Assembly (NCBI RefSeq): GCF_000296385.1
Contig: NZ_JH815185.1
Span: 1,444,684-1,508,683 of the forward strand
From: Lachnoanaerobaculum sp. OBRC5-5
GTDB lineage: Bacteria > Bacillota > Clostridia > Lachnospirales > Lachnospiraceae
Reading direction: 5' to 3'
Length of the DNA stretch: 64,000 bases
Shown: in pieces, positions 9,626 to 20,359 of the stretch
How the letters are laid out: the number at the start of each line of letters is the position of its first letter
How positions within the stretch are numbered: the stretch's first letter is position 1
The notes under the pieces: model-generated
Told to the model about the DNA's origin: nothing
The model's input: only the letters and a program-made list of their open reading frames with translations
Databases searched by the model: none
Translations under genes and position numbers: made by a program

Positions 9626-10543
9626 TTAATCAAAAATTTTCTCAGGGTAAACTCCCTTATCTACTAAGGCTCTTATTGAATTAACAACAATCTCCTTATC
9701 TTCCTTATATGTTACTCCGAACCACTTGTCATGGCTCTTTAATACTTCCACGCTGATTTTGTCTGACTTGATTGCTTCATCTATTACTGAAGGCAATAAG
9801 TACTCATTTTTCAACTCATTTGTCATGCTGCCAAGGAACTTCGGAAAACCGTCTTCCAAAATATCAAGAAATTCAGGTGTGAGTCCCCACATATTCATGG
9901 AAACAATATCATCAAGATTTACATCTCTTTTATTACCGTTTTCATCTACAGCATTTAATACCCCGTCTTTTACTTCAATCTCAAAGGTCTCTGTCACATC
10001 GGCGAGCTTATTGTTTGCATCGACCTTACATACTCCTCTTGTAACTCCGCCATTGTCTGAGAGAGTATTCTTAAGTACAAAGCCTGCCATACACAGATCG
10101 AGCTTTTTGCTGTTTTTGTCCATCTTATTTGCCATGTAGTCATATATTACTTTAAAGCCTTCTTTTCCGTAATAATCATCCGCATTTATTACTACAAAAG
10201 GTTCATTTACAATGCCTTTTACAGAAAGCAACGCCTGACCTGTTCCCCATGGCTTGCTTCTTTCTTTCGGACATTCAAATCCTTCCGGCAAATCGTTAAG
10301 ATCCTGAAAAGCATAATCCACATCTATATATTTCTTTACTCTGTCCCCGATGATTTCTTTAAAATCTTTCTCCAAATCATGACGGATTATAAATACAACT
10401 TTATTAAATCCTGCTTCCTTCGCATCATATATGGAATAATCCATAATAATCTCACCGTTTGGCCCTACCGGTGCCAATTGCTTTATGCCTCCGCCAAATC
10501 TTGAGCCGATACCGGCCGCCATAACCACTAATGTTGCATTCAT
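9626..10543 (-). CDS. Sugar-phosphate nucleotidyltransferase-like protein
   Basis: A 305-residue GT-A-fold nucleotidyltransferase. The N-terminal nucleotide-binding motif is AAGIGSRFGGGIKQLAPVG (about 9-27) and a metal-binding NADDYYG lies near residue 120; GTGQALL before it fits NTP-base binding. Family members join NTP to sugar phosphates; the sugar here cannot be read from sequence. It lies between guaB and the pyrophosphatase gene, and such transferases release PPi, which fits that neighbour. Start supported by GGGGGAT before the ATG. Confidence 0.82.
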   Translation of the reverse strand: MNATLVVMAAGIGSRFGGGIKQLAPVGPNGEIIMDYSIYDAKEAGFNKVVFIIRHDLEKDFKEIIGDRVKKYIDVDYAFQDLNDLPEGFECPKERSKPWGTGQALLSVKGIVNEPFVVINADDYYGKEGFKVIYDYMANKMDKNSKKLDLCMAGFVLKNTLSDNGGVTRGVCKVDANNKLADVTETFEIEVKDGVLNAVDENGNKRDVNLDDIVSMNMWGLTPEFLDILEDGFPKFLGSMTNELKNEYLLPSVIDEAIKSDKISVEVLKSHDKWFGVTYKEDKEIVVNSIRALVDKGVYPEKIFD

Positions 10544-10568
10544 CTTGTATCCCCCTTATGTTTATTTT

Positions 10569-12098
<1,530 letters not shown>

Positions 12099-12103
12099 TC
12101 ATT

Positions 12104-12132
12104 AGTCTAACAAATACAAACTACCGTGTCAA
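12104..12132 (-). promoter_or_regulatory. Predicted sigma-A promoter of guaB
   Basis: On the minus strand a perfect -35 TTGACA (12127-12132) and a -10 TAGACT (12104-12109) are separated by exactly 17 bp. The -35 overlaps the purD stop codon. This implies guaB is transcribed independently of, as well as possibly with, the upstream pur genes. Confidence 0.65.
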
Positions 12133-13403
12133 TCGTTGTCAAGTATACTTATACCGATATCATTTCTCATATACTTGTTTTCAAAATCCACAAGTTTTGT
12201 TGCTTCATAAACCTTTTTTCTTGCATCTTTTAGCGTGGATGCCTTGGCGGTAATTCCAAGGACTCTGCCTCCGTTTGTAACTATATCAGCTCCGTCCCTT
12301 TTTGTACCTGCATGGAAGCAGTATAAATCGTCTCTATCCTTAAAATTTTCAAATCCGCTTATCTTCTTTCCCTTTTCATACTCAAGCGGATAGCCTTCAC
12401 TTGCCAGTACAACACAAACTGCGGCATTGTTCTCAAATTTAAGCTCGATTTTATCCAAAGTTCCGTCAATACAGGCTTCAAAAACATCTATGATATCATT
12501 TTCCATTCTAGGAAGTACTACCTGAGTTTCAGGGTCTCCGAATCTTGCATTGTACTCAAGTACCTTTACCCCTTTATCTGTAAGCATCAGTCCATAGAAA
12601 ATTATACCTTTAAACTCTCTGCCCTCGGCTCTCATAGCATCCACAGTTTTTTGATAAATATGTTCCTTACAATACTTATCTATTTCTTCAGTATAAAAGG
12701 GACTTGGACTGAAAGTTCCCATACCTCCGGTATTAAGTCCCTCATCACCGTCCTTGGCTCTTTTATGATCCTGTGCCGAAGTCATAAGTGCATAGTGCTT
12801 TCCGTCAACAAAAGACAGTACGCTGACTTCTCTTCCCTCTAAGAATTCTTCTATAACGATGGTATTTCCTGCATCTCCAAAGGATTTTTTGGTCATCAGC
12901 TCCTCTATTCCCGATATCGCCTCACTCTTATCCTTACAAATCAACACACCCTTTCCTAGTGCCAAGCCGTCAGCCTTAAGTACTATAGGGTATTTGACAT
13001 TTTCAAGATACTTCATGGCCTCTTTCGGGTCACTGAAGTTTTCATATCCGGCTGTAGGAATATCATACTTTTTCATAAGGTCTTTTGAGAAAGCCTTTGA
13101 CCCCTCCAGTATTGCGGCATTCTTTCTCGGTCCGAATACTCTAAGTCCTTCGGCTTCAAAGCAATCCACTATACCTTTTACAAGAGGATCATCCATTCCG
13201 ATAATCGTTAAATCTATTTTTTCTTTCTTTGCAAAGTCTGTCAGAGCTTTAAAATCCATAACCGATATTGCTACATTTGTTGCAATATCTTCCGTACCTG
13301 CATTACCCGGAGCCACATAAATTTCGGGGTTCCTTTTGCTCTCGGATAATTTCTTAACTATGGCATGCTCTCTGCCGCCTCCACCTACTACTAAAATCTT
13401 CAT
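12129..13403 (-). CDS. purD: Phosphoribosylamine--glycine ligase
   Basis: Second step of IMP synthesis: ligates glycine to phosphoribosylamine with ATP. A 424-residue ATP-grasp enzyme with N-terminal LVVGGGGREHAI (4-15), the ATP-grasp stretch VLKADGLALGKGV, and GGMGTFSPSPF and NARFGDPETQ motifs typical of PurD. The ATG overlaps the purN stop by 4 bp (ATGA), so translation is coupled in a purE-purM-purN-purD unit. Confidence 0.96.
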   Translation of the reverse strand: MKILVVGGGGREHAIVKKLSESKRNPEIYVAPGNAGTEDIATNVAISVMDFKALTDFAKKEKIDLTIIGMDDPLVKGIVDCFEAEGLRVFGPRKNAAILEGSKAFSKDLMKKYDIPTAGYENFSDPKEAMKYLENVKYPIVLKADGLALGKGVLICKDKSEAISGIEELMTKKSFGDAGNTIVIEEFLEGREVSVLSFVDGKHYALMTSAQDHKRAKDGDEGLNTGGMGTFSPSPFYTEEIDKYCKEHIYQKTVDAMRAEGREFKGIIFYGLMLTDKGVKVLEYNARFGDPETQVVLPRMENDIIDVFEACIDGTLDKIELKFENNAAVCVVLASEGYPLEYEKGKKISGFENFKDRDDLYCFHAGTKRDGADIVTNGGRVLGITAKASTLKDARKKVYEATKLVDFENKYMRNDIGISILDND

Positions 13404-13996
13404 AAGCTCTCTCCATTTGCAATTTTTTCAATAGCTTCAGGTAAAATAATCCATTCAGCCTCTTCCATCACCCTCTTCTGTAATGACTTTGCATCATCTT
13501 TCGGGTGAACATCCACGGCCTTTTGAATTATTATCCTGCCGGTATCTATTCCGGCATCTACAAAATGTACTGTGGCTCCCGTTACCTTAACCCCTCTTTT
13601 TAATGCGGCTTCATGAACTTTCAATCCATAGTAGCCTTTACCGCAAAAACTAGGAATCAAGGAAGGATGAATATTTATTATCTTATTTTCAAAAGCTTTT
13701 ACTATATCCTCCGATATATTTACCAAAAAGCCTGCCAGTACTATCAAATCCGGATTAAGCATTTTCAGTTCATCAAGTAATGCCTTATCAAACTCATCTC
13801 TGTTTGAAAAGTTTTTAGGTGATATACATTTTGCATCTATTCCTGCATTTTTTGCTCTCTCCAAGGCATATGCATCACCGTTATTTGATATAACGGCTTT
13901 TATTCTTACATTTTTTATCCGTTTTTCTTCTATTTCTTTTATAATTGCGGCAAGATTGGTTCCGCCTCCCGAAACCAGACATACAATATCAAACAT
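13400..13996 (-). CDS. purN: Phosphoribosylglycinamide formyltransferase (folate-dependent)
   Basis: Third step of IMP synthesis, transferring formyl from 10-formyl-THF to GAR. 198 residues: the phosphate-binding SGGGTNL near the N-terminus, the catalytic INIHPSLIPSF segment (Asn/His) and the VTGATVHFVDAGIDTG motif with the essential Asp. Start preceded by AAAGGAG; its stop overlaps purD. Confidence 0.96.
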   Translation of the reverse strand: MFDIVCLVSGGGTNLAAIIKEIEEKRIKNVRIKAVISNNGDAYALERAKNAGIDAKCISPKNFSNRDEFDKALLDELKMLNPDLIVLAGFLVNISEDIVKAFENKIINIHPSLIPSFCGKGYYGLKVHEAALKRGVKVTGATVHFVDAGIDTGRIIIQKAVDVHPKDDAKSLQKRVMEEAEWIILPEAIEKIANGESL

Positions 13997-14006
13997 AGTT
14001 GCTCCT

Positions 14007-15032
14007 TTATATAAGCTCTATTCCCTTTGTTCCTTTTTCTATGTATCCGATTTCATATGCCGACTCTCCTGAAGACTTCAGTGCTTCAAGCGTTTTTGAT
14101 ACATCAGACTTATCAACCGCTATCACCATTCCGAGTCCCATATTGAAGGTATTGTACATCATCTCTTCTTTGATATCACCTGTCTTTGCCATAAGTTTGA
14201 ATATAGCCGGTATTTCATAGGAGTCTTTTCTTACCACAGCTTTAGTATCTTCAATAAGCATTCTCGGAATGTTTTCATAGAATCCTCCACCTGTAATATG
14301 TGAGCAGGCTTTTATCTTTATGTTTTTATCTCTTACAGCTTTAAGTGCCTTCACATATATTTTTGTAGGTGCCAAAAGTGCTTCTCCCAAAGTTTTCCCA
14401 AGTTCATCATAATAGGTATCCAAGGCTTCCTTTGTCATATCAAAAACTTTTCTTACCAAAGAAAATCCGTTTGAATGTACACCGCTTGAAGCAATACCTA
14501 TCAAAATATCTCCTGCCTTTAAATCTTTTCCGTCAATAAGATCGCATTTGTCGGAAACACCCACACAAAAGCCTGCCAAATCGTATTCATCTACAGGATA
14601 AAATCCCGGCATTTCTGCAGTTTCACCACCTATAAGTGCTGCTCCCGACTGTATACATCCGTCCGCCACACCTTTTACAATAGTTGCTATTTTTTCGGGA
14701 TCGTTTTTTCCACAGGCTATATAATCAAGGAAAAACAGCGGTTCACCGCCTGCACAGGCCACATCATTCACACACATAGCTACACAGTCAATACCTATAC
14801 TGTCATGTTTATCCGTTAAAAAGGCCAGTTTAAGCTTTGTTCCCACTCCGTCAGTTCCGGATAAAAGAACAGGTTCTTGCATATTCTTTATCTTACTTAA
14901 AGAAAACGCTCCTGAAAAACCTCCAAGTCCTCCAAGGACTTCCGGTCTCATAGTAGCCTTTACATGCTGCTTCATCAACTCAACCGCCTTATAACCTGCT
15001 TCAATATCCACGCCGGCACTCTTGTAATCCAT
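14007..15032 (-). CDS. purM: Phosphoribosylformylglycinamidine cyclo-ligase
   Basis: Closes the imidazole ring (AIR synthetase), ATP-dependent. 341 residues with [12 protein letters not shown] at the start, [27 protein letters not shown] and [13 protein letters not shown], all PurM signatures. The ATG at 15032 is chosen over one at 15050 because GGAGG precedes it at the right distance. 10 bp upstream of purN. Confidence 0.96.
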   Translation of the reverse strand: MDYKSAGVDIEAGYKAVELMKQHVKATMRPEVLGGLGGFSGAFSLSKIKNMQEPVLLSGTDGVGTKLKLAFLTDKHDSIGIDCVAMCVNDVACAGGEPLFFLDYIACGKNDPEKIATIVKGVADGCIQSGAALIGGETAEMPGFYPVDEYDLAGFCVGVSDKCDLIDGKDLKAGDILIGIASSGVHSNGFSLVRKVFDMTKEALDTYYDELGKTLGEALLAPTKIYVKALKAVRDKNIKIKACSHITGGGFYENIPRMLIEDTKAVVRKDSYEIPAIFKLMAKTGDIKEEMMYNTFNMGLGMVIAVDKSDVSKTLEALKSSGESAYEIGYIEKGTKGIELI

Positions 15033-15095
15033 ATTACCTCCAATATACAAAACAAAAACAACTATACAAAGAAGAAAGAACTGAAATTATAGGAA

Positions 15096-15605
15096 TCAGC
15101 CTTTCAAAAAAGTATCAACTCCCACATCTTTTAATCTTTTATCCTTGGCTTCCACCTCTTTAGCCATGCTGTCGCTGAATTTTTCAAGTTTATCAAAAAG
15201 CTCTTCATTACTTAAGGCAAGTATCTTTGTTGCAAGTATTCCCGCATTTTTTGCTCCGTTTATCGCTACGGTTGCTACGGGGATTCCTCCCGGCATTTGG
15301 ACTATAGAGTATAGTGAATCCACACCGCCAAGATCCGAAGTCTTTATCGGTACACCTATTACAGGAAGCGGAGTGAGTGCCGCACACATTCCCGGAAGAT
15401 GCGCCGCCTTTCCCGCACCTGCTATTACAGTCTTTATTCCCCTTTTCTTTAAATCTCTTGCCCATGCAAAGAAAATATCTGGCTCTCTGTGTGCTGAAAT
15501 GATATTATATTCATATTCCACACCCATTTCTTTTAGGAAATCTCCGGCGGCTCTCATAACATTCAAATCCGAATCGCTTCCCATAACTATAGCAACCTCA
15601 ACCAT
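15096..15605 (-). CDS. purE: N5-carboxyaminoimidazole ribonucleotide mutase
   Basis: Converts N5-CAIR to CAIR. 169 residues with MGSDSD near the N-terminus, the SAHREPD active-site loop, AGAGKAAHLPGM, and the PIKTSDLGGVDSLYSIVQMP stretch. The upstream extension of the frame to 15683 is rejected because GGAGG lies just before the ATG at 15605 and the upstream part runs into a palindrome. First gene of the pur run; no purK is next to it. Confidence 0.95.
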   Translation of the reverse strand: MVEVAIVMGSDSDLNVMRAAGDFLKEMGVEYEYNIISAHREPDIFFAWARDLKKRGIKTVIAGAGKAAHLPGMCAALTPLPVIGVPIKTSDLGGVDSLYSIVQMPGGIPVATVAINGAKNAGILATKILALSNEELFDKLEKFSDSMAKEVEAKDKRLKDVGVDTFLKG

Positions 15606-15646
15606 ACTTACCTCCATTGTGAAAAATAATATTATTGTATAACCAA

Positions 15647-15692
15647 CCATAGGCTTTGTTTTACAAAATAATTTGTAAAACAAAGCCTATGG
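15647..15692 (-). terminator. 21-bp perfect palindrome between peptidase gene and purE
   Basis: Two 21-nt arms (15647-15667 and 15672-15692) are perfect inverted repeats with an ATAA loop. On the minus strand it lies 7 bp after the stop of the M29 peptidase gene and about 40 bp before purE. A clean U-tract is lacking on the minus side, so it may be a terminator or a purE leader or operator element. Confidence 0.6.
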
Positions 15693-15698
15693 ATTTCT

Positions 15699-17756
15699 TT
15701 ATTCGTTCAATATTTCACTGCCCTCAAGCACAAATCTGCCGTCTTTGATAATATAAGTATTTGTACCGTCAGGTTCATTTGTATAGATATCCCCAAGCTC
15801 AACCAAAGGGATTGTAATGTCTGTGTGACAATTAAAATATGCGCTCTTGATATCTGTCTTTCTCTTTATAGAGCATTCATTATCTCTGGCAATAATAGCC
15901 TTGCCGTCAGGATTGTAAGAAACATTTTCTTCATCATGTGAATAGCATGTATCTCCGAATGCAAAATGAGGACCCATTTTTTCAGCAATCAAAATAGGCA
16001 TTTTTTCAAAAATGTCATACTTCTTTGCCACATTATAAGCCACCACATTTGTACCTATGGCAAACTCTCCCATAGGTAAAGACTTATGTCCCTTTAAGAT
16101 GGAGTCTTCAACCATTCTTCTGTTGTCATCTCTTGTCTCAAAGTTCTCACAGATATAATCCTCTATCATACCGTTTTTTACGGTTATGCAAAGATTCTTT
16201 AAATGATATCCTGCCAAAAAAACATCCTTAACAAAAAGTGTACCGTTTGTTCCTTCAAGTACAGGTGATGTAAACACTTCACCGACAGGAATATTTACAT
16301 CCGCTCCACAGTTTTCAAAATTAGTTTCCTTGGAAGGATCATTTAACTCATGAAGCTTTATAGTAAGATCCGTCTTATTATCCTTACCTCCGATGACTCT
16401 TACAGTATCGGCCTTATCAAGGGCATCTATAATCTTTTGCTGCGCTTCTTTATATTTGCCGGCATCCAAAGTATTTATTCTGATAATATCATCAAATATA
16501 TTTGAATAAACCTCCGGCTCCTTTGCAATACTTGGAAGAGGCCATGCAATAATACAGAATGCGGTACCTGAAGTATCTATATACTCATCCTGTAAAAGCA
16601 TCATATCATTTCTGTAATTGTTCATCAAATTATTCTGCTTTTCAACAAATGAATTTGCAGAAGTTTTCTTTACAGGCAAAAATTCAGTGTCACCGAATGC
16701 ATCCATCAATGCAGGACCACCGTAGCGAGCCATATTTTCCTTTATTTCTTCAAATGTCTGCTTGCTTATCTCATATTTTCTGTCAAGATATGCCTTCTTT
16801 GTAAAGATATTCATATCATACTTGTGGTCGTACTCAAACTGTCTGTTTACACCGCCACTGCAGATGCCTCGATTTCTGATATGTGACATATCGGCAAGTC
16901 TGTAAGGCTTTCTGTCAAGCACAACCTCAAAGCCCATATCTTCAAAGAGTATAACGGCTTCTTTTACGATTCTCTCAAATCCGATGCGATATATCAAAGA
17001 TACAATACTCCTCTTTGATATATCCTTTTGCATTGCAATAAAACCGTCCCTATATCCGTCCACAAAAGTTTTTGCACACAGTCTGACAGTATCCGTATCA
17101 AGCGAATTAAGGTATTTTGCGGTTTTTATCTCATTCTCACCGATGTATTCTCCGAATTTAAAAAGATATCTAAGATCGGACAGATCATCATTCATAATTA
17201 TGTTATAAAAAAATCTATTGGAAGTAGTGAAGCTTTCTATTATCTTTTTTCTGGCTGTAATATCAAGATAGTCTGAAGCGTACCAATAAACAGCCTCAGA
17301 GACTTCCTTGGCATCTCCTCCCTCAAGGCATATACCGTATACCTGTAAAAACAGTTCCAAAATATTGACAAATCCTTCAAGGTCTCCCTCAAATACTGTT
17401 ATAAGTGCAGCTCTTACCTCAAAAGCAAGGCTTAAAAGCGGTGACACAAACTCCTTGTCACAAAGCTTCTCCAATACATCCGGATTGTATACGGATGTAT
17501 CATAGTTTTCCTCTTTTAAATCATAAAAAAGTTCATTTTGAGATATGTTAAGTTCTTCAAAACTTTGCTTTTCAAACTCTCCCGTATCTCTTTTTATTCT
17601 CAAATCATTTACCTGTTCCAAAAAGCTTGAGAGTTTCAAGAAAAATTCACCAAATCTGATATCTTTCTCAGATTTTATCTGAGAAATTCTCTCCATTGCC
17701 AAATTTATTCTCTCTACTATCAGCCTGCTATCCCAAGAATAAATATCATAAACCAT
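15699..17756 (-). CDS. M29-family aminopeptidase with N-terminal extension
   Basis: 685 residues. The C-terminal half (about 330-685) resembles M29 (thermophilic/AmpS-type) metallo-aminopeptidases, cytoplasmic two-metal enzymes that trim N-terminal residues: VNIPVGEVFTSPV, GEFAIGTN with the metal-binding Glu, HFAFGDT and a C-terminal FNCHTDI. Typical family members are near 400 residues, so about 300 N-terminal residues are extra and unrecognised; they look helical and carry no membrane segment. The downstream end of the gene abuts a long palindrome. Confidence 0.8.
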   Translation of the reverse strand: MVYDIYSWDSRLIVERINLAMERISQIKSEKDIRFGEFFLKLSSFLEQVNDLRIKRDTGEFEKQSFEELNISQNELFYDLKEENYDTSVYNPDVLEKLCDKEFVSPLLSLAFEVRAALITVFEGDLEGFVNILELFLQVYGICLEGGDAKEVSEAVYWYASDYLDITARKKIIESFTTSNRFFYNIIMNDDLSDLRYLFKFGEYIGENEIKTAKYLNSLDTDTVRLCAKTFVDGYRDGFIAMQKDISKRSIVSLIYRIGFERIVKEAVILFEDMGFEVVLDRKPYRLADMSHIRNRGICSGGVNRQFEYDHKYDMNIFTKKAYLDRKYEISKQTFEEIKENMARYGGPALMDAFGDTEFLPVKKTSANSFVEKQNNLMNNYRNDMMLLQDEYIDTSGTAFCIIAWPLPSIAKEPEVYSNIFDDIIRINTLDAGKYKEAQQKIIDALDKADTVRVIGGKDNKTDLTIKLHELNDPSKETNFENCGADVNIPVGEVFTSPVLEGTNGTLFVKDVFLAGYHLKNLCITVKNGMIEDYICENFETRDDNRRMVEDSILKGHKSLPMGEFAIGTNVVAYNVAKKYDIFEKMPILIAEKMGPHFAFGDTCYSHDEENVSYNPDGKAIIARDNECSIKRKTDIKSAYFNCHTDITIPLVELGDIYTNEPDGTNTYIIKDGRFVLEGSEILNE

Positions 17757-18145
17757 AGTAAAAATAAAACTCCTCCAATTATTGCAGTAATCACCGAAAG
17801 TGATTTCCTGGCCGTTCCCTGTTTAAAAGATTTCAGCGAATAATAAAATCCCGCCGCCGCAAACAGAAATGAACAAAGTGCAAAAGCCGATACCTGGGTA
17901 CTTGGTGCACCCTGATTTTCTATCACTTTTCTTACTGCAAAAACAAGCAGTACCACGGCAACTATATCCATAAACAATGCAAATTTTGCATCCTTTGCAA
18001 AAGGTCGTCTCATATAGTCGACCATATCTTTTCTACTTGTAGCAAACTTGACCTTGTCCTCTGCCGATAAAAATATGTCGGAGTCCAAAATATTTTCTTC
18101 TCTTCTAAAAGGAATTCCTATTCTCTTTTTTTTAAAAAAACTCAT
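17720..18145 (-). CDS. Small integral membrane protein of unknown function
   Basis: 141 residues from the ATG at 18145, which has GGAGACGGGA before it (an ATG 12 bp upstream is less well placed). A cytoplasmic N-terminal part with charged residues (1-55) is followed by three hydrophobic segments (about 57-76, 86-108, 117-138). Family not recognised with confidence. It overlaps the preceding VanZ-like gene by 4 bp and the following peptidase gene by 37 bp, so the three are translated as a tight set. Confidence 0.75.
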   Translation of the reverse strand: MSFFKKKRIGIPFRREENILDSDIFLSAEDKVKFATSRKDMVDYMRRPFAKDAKFALFMDIVAVVLLVFAVRKVIENQGAPSTQVSAFALCSFLFAAAGFYYSLKSFKQGTARKSLSVITAIIGGVLFLLWFMIFILGIAG

Positions 18146-18594
18146 TCCCGTCTCCATATGATAAGTTTAAACAGAATAAAAATAATATATCCCAGAAAGA
18201 CTCCCAATGTATTAAGTATAATATCGTCCACATCAAAGCTTCCGACATTGGTCAAAAGCTGTATAACTTCCACCATAAGTGAAAACAGACAGCCCTGAAT
18301 CAAAGTCCTGAAAAACGCATTTTTTCTTCTGCCGATTATCGGTCTGAAAAATCCGAAGGGCATGAAAGCGAGTACATTGCCCCCCAGATTCATCACCGTT
18401 ATCATACCAAGTTTATCAAAATTATCAATATATCTTCTTATCTCAAAGAAAGGTGTGGTATTGTAACCATGTGCTTCAAAAGATATTCCTCTTCCAAATG
18501 CCTCTGCAAAAAAGAGAAAATAGCATAATACCAAAAGATATATTATAAAAAAAATCATCCCTATGAATCTAAACTTAGTGCCAAGTCTATTCAT
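18142..18594 (-). CDS. VanZ-like membrane protein
   Basis: 150 residues with about four hydrophobic segments. The VanZ-family pattern is visible: N-terminal TM, then NLGGNVLAFMPFGFF, SLMVEVIQL and FDVDDIILNTLGVFLGY. VanZ proteins were named for low-level teicoplanin resistance, but chromosomal members are mostly of unknown role; there are no van genes here. The ATG lies 1 bp after the stop of a 49-residue membrane peptide gene. Confidence 0.85.
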   Translation of the reverse strand: MNRLGTKFRFIGMIFFIIYLLVLCYFLFFAEAFGRGISFEAHGYNTTPFFEIRRYIDNFDKLGMITVMNLGGNVLAFMPFGFFRPIIGRRKNAFFRTLIQGCLFSLMVEVIQLLTNVGSFDVDDIILNTLGVFLGYIIFILFKLIIWRRE

Positions 18595-18595
18595 A

Positions 18596-18745
18596 TTAAA
18601 ACTCTATATGTTTCTTTCCTGCCAGCAGTCTTGCTCCGTTTACAATGGACATAACACCTGTAGCAACACCTACAACTATCATTATCACACCGATAGCAAT
18701 CCCTGCTCCACCACAGAATTTCATAAGTTTATATGTCTTTTCCAT
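18596..18745 (-). CDS. 49-residue single-TM peptide
   Basis: A short open frame starts at the ATG at 18745 directly after GGAGGAAAG and ends TAA at 18596, one base before the VanZ gene ATG. The product starts MEKTYKLMKF, has a Gly/Ile/Val-rich hydrophobic span (about 11-33) and ends in a basic GKKHIEF tail. The strong ribosome site and the tight fit between pyrE and the VanZ gene support a real gene. Function unknown. Confidence 0.7.
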   Translation of the reverse strand: MEKTYKLMKFCGGAGIAIGVIMIVVGVATGVMSIVNGARLLAGKKHIEF

Positions 18746-18762
18746 CTTTCCTCCGCCGGATT

Positions 18763-19434
18763 TTATTTTACTCCGTAAATCTTGTAGTAGTCATCTATGG
18801 CGGCCTTCAATTTATCATCTATGATAATTCTTCCGCCCACTTCTTTATTATAAAGATACTCTACAACTTCATTCATTGTAACGATGGCTGTAGTCTTTAT
18901 ACCGTATTTTTCACTTATCTCCACAAGTGCGGACTTCTCACCCTGTCCTCTTTCACATCTGTCCACACTTACTACAAGACCGAGCACATCTACATTTCCC
19001 TGTGCCTTTATAATAGGCAAAGTCTCCTCAATAGATGTTCCCGCTGTGGTCACATCCTCGATTATAACGATCTTATCCCCGTCTTTAATAGGTGAACCGA
19101 GTAAAATGCCTGTATCTCCATGATCTTTTACTTCTTTTCTGTTTGAACAGTATTTTACATCCACTCCCTCTTCGCCAAGTGCCATTGATGTTGCAACACT
19201 GAGAGGAATACCCTTGTATGCAGGTCCGAAAAGAATATCGAAATCATCACCGAAAGCACTTCTTATAGCCTTTGCGTAATACTTTCCGAGCTTACTAAGC
19301 TGTGCTCCGCTTCTGTAAAATCCCGTATTAACAAAGAACGGAGTCTTTCTTCCGCTCTTTGTCACAAAATCACCGAACTTTAAAACTTCACATTCTATCA
19401 TAAAATCAATAAATTCTTTTTTATAGTTTTCCAT
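18763..19434 (-). CDS. pyrE: Orotate phosphoribosyltransferase
   Basis: Joins orotate and PRPP to give OMP. 223 residues; PRPP-binding loop VIIEDVTTAGTS and a phosphate-binding GPAYKGIPLS, with TKSGRKTPFFVNTG near the N-terminus. The ATG at 19434 has GGAG 5 nt upstream; the frame extends 15 bp further to 19449 without a better site. Last of the pyrF-pyrK-pyrD-pyrE run. Confidence 0.95.
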   Translation of the reverse strand: MENYKKEFIDFMIECEVLKFGDFVTKSGRKTPFFVNTGFYRSGAQLSKLGKYYAKAIRSAFGDDFDILFGPAYKGIPLSVATSMALGEEGVDVKYCSNRKEVKDHGDTGILLGSPIKDGDKIVIIEDVTTAGTSIEETLPIIKAQGNVDVLGLVVSVDRCERGQGEKSALVEISEKYGIKTTAIVTMNEVVEYLYNKEVGGRIIIDDKLKAAIDDYYKIYGVK

Positions 19435-19453
19435 AAATTCTCCGTTCAAAGGT

Positions 19454-20359
19454 TTATTTTACCAAACCTATAATCTCGTTTACATCTTTAAATCCGTTAT
19501 TTTCAAGATATTTCTCAATACCTTCAGCTATCTCAATACTTGCATTGGGATTTATAAAATTTGCGGTTCCAACACTTACCATTGTGGCACCTGCAAGCAT
19601 AAATTCTATGGCATCCTCAAAAGTAGATATACCTCCCATACCTATTATAGGTATCTTAACAGCATTTGCCACCTGATATACCATTCTGAGAGCAATCGGC
19701 TTAATGGCAGGTCCTGACATTCCGCCTGTCCTATTTGCTATTGCAAAGCATCTCTTATTTATATCTATCTTCATACCGGTGATTGTATTTATAAGTGAAA
19801 GCGCATCGCTTCCTGCAGCCTCGGCGGCCCTTGCAATCTCAGTTATATCTGTAACATTCGGTGAAAGCTTCATGATAATAGGCTTCTTTGAATGGGCCTT
19901 CATCTGCTTTGTGATCTCACTTACACTCTCAATATTTGTACCGAAAGCAATTCCACCATGTGATACATTAGGACAGGATATATTGATTTCAAACATATCC
20001 ACATCCTCATCCGAGAGTCTTTCAACGGTTTCAATATAGTCCTCAACACTTCTTCCGCAGACATTTACTATTATCTTTGTATCCTTTTCTTTAAGGAATT
20101 TCAAATCTCTTTCAATAAATGTATCAACTCCCGGGTTTTGAAGTCCGATAGCATTTAACATACCGCCATAGACTTCCGCAATTCTCGGTGTAGGATTTCC
20201 CTCCCATGGGATATTTGCAACACCCTTTGTAGTCACCGCACCGAGTCTGTTGATATCCACAAGGTCTGCAAACTCTTCACCATGTCCGAAGGTTCCGCTG
20301 GCAACCGTCACAGGATTTTTAAACTCCACTCCTGCAATCTTTACTTTTGTATTTATCAT
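19454..20359 (-). CDS. pyrD: Dihydroorotate dehydrogenase B, catalytic subunit
   Basis: FMN-containing NAD-linked (class 1B) dihydroorotate dehydrogenase. 301 residues: VKNPVTVASGTFG-type start, EINISCPNVSHGG with the catalytic Cys, MKLSPNVTDI and the phosphate-binding GMGGIST. Works with PyrK, encoded immediately before it with a 4-bp overlap (ATGA). Confidence 0.95.
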   Translation of the reverse strand: MINTKVKIAGVEFKNPVTVASGTFGHGEEFADLVDINRLGAVTTKGVANIPWEGNPTPRIAEVYGGMLNAIGLQNPGVDTFIERDLKFLKEKDTKIIVNVCGRSVEDYIETVERLSDEDVDMFEINISCPNVSHGGIAFGTNIESVSEITKQMKAHSKKPIIMKLSPNVTDITEIARAAEAAGSDALSLINTITGMKIDINKRCFAIANRTGGMSGPAIKPIALRMVYQVANAVKIPIIGMGGISTFEDAIEFMLAGATMVSVGTANFINPNASIEIAEGIEKYLENNGFKDVNEIIGLVK

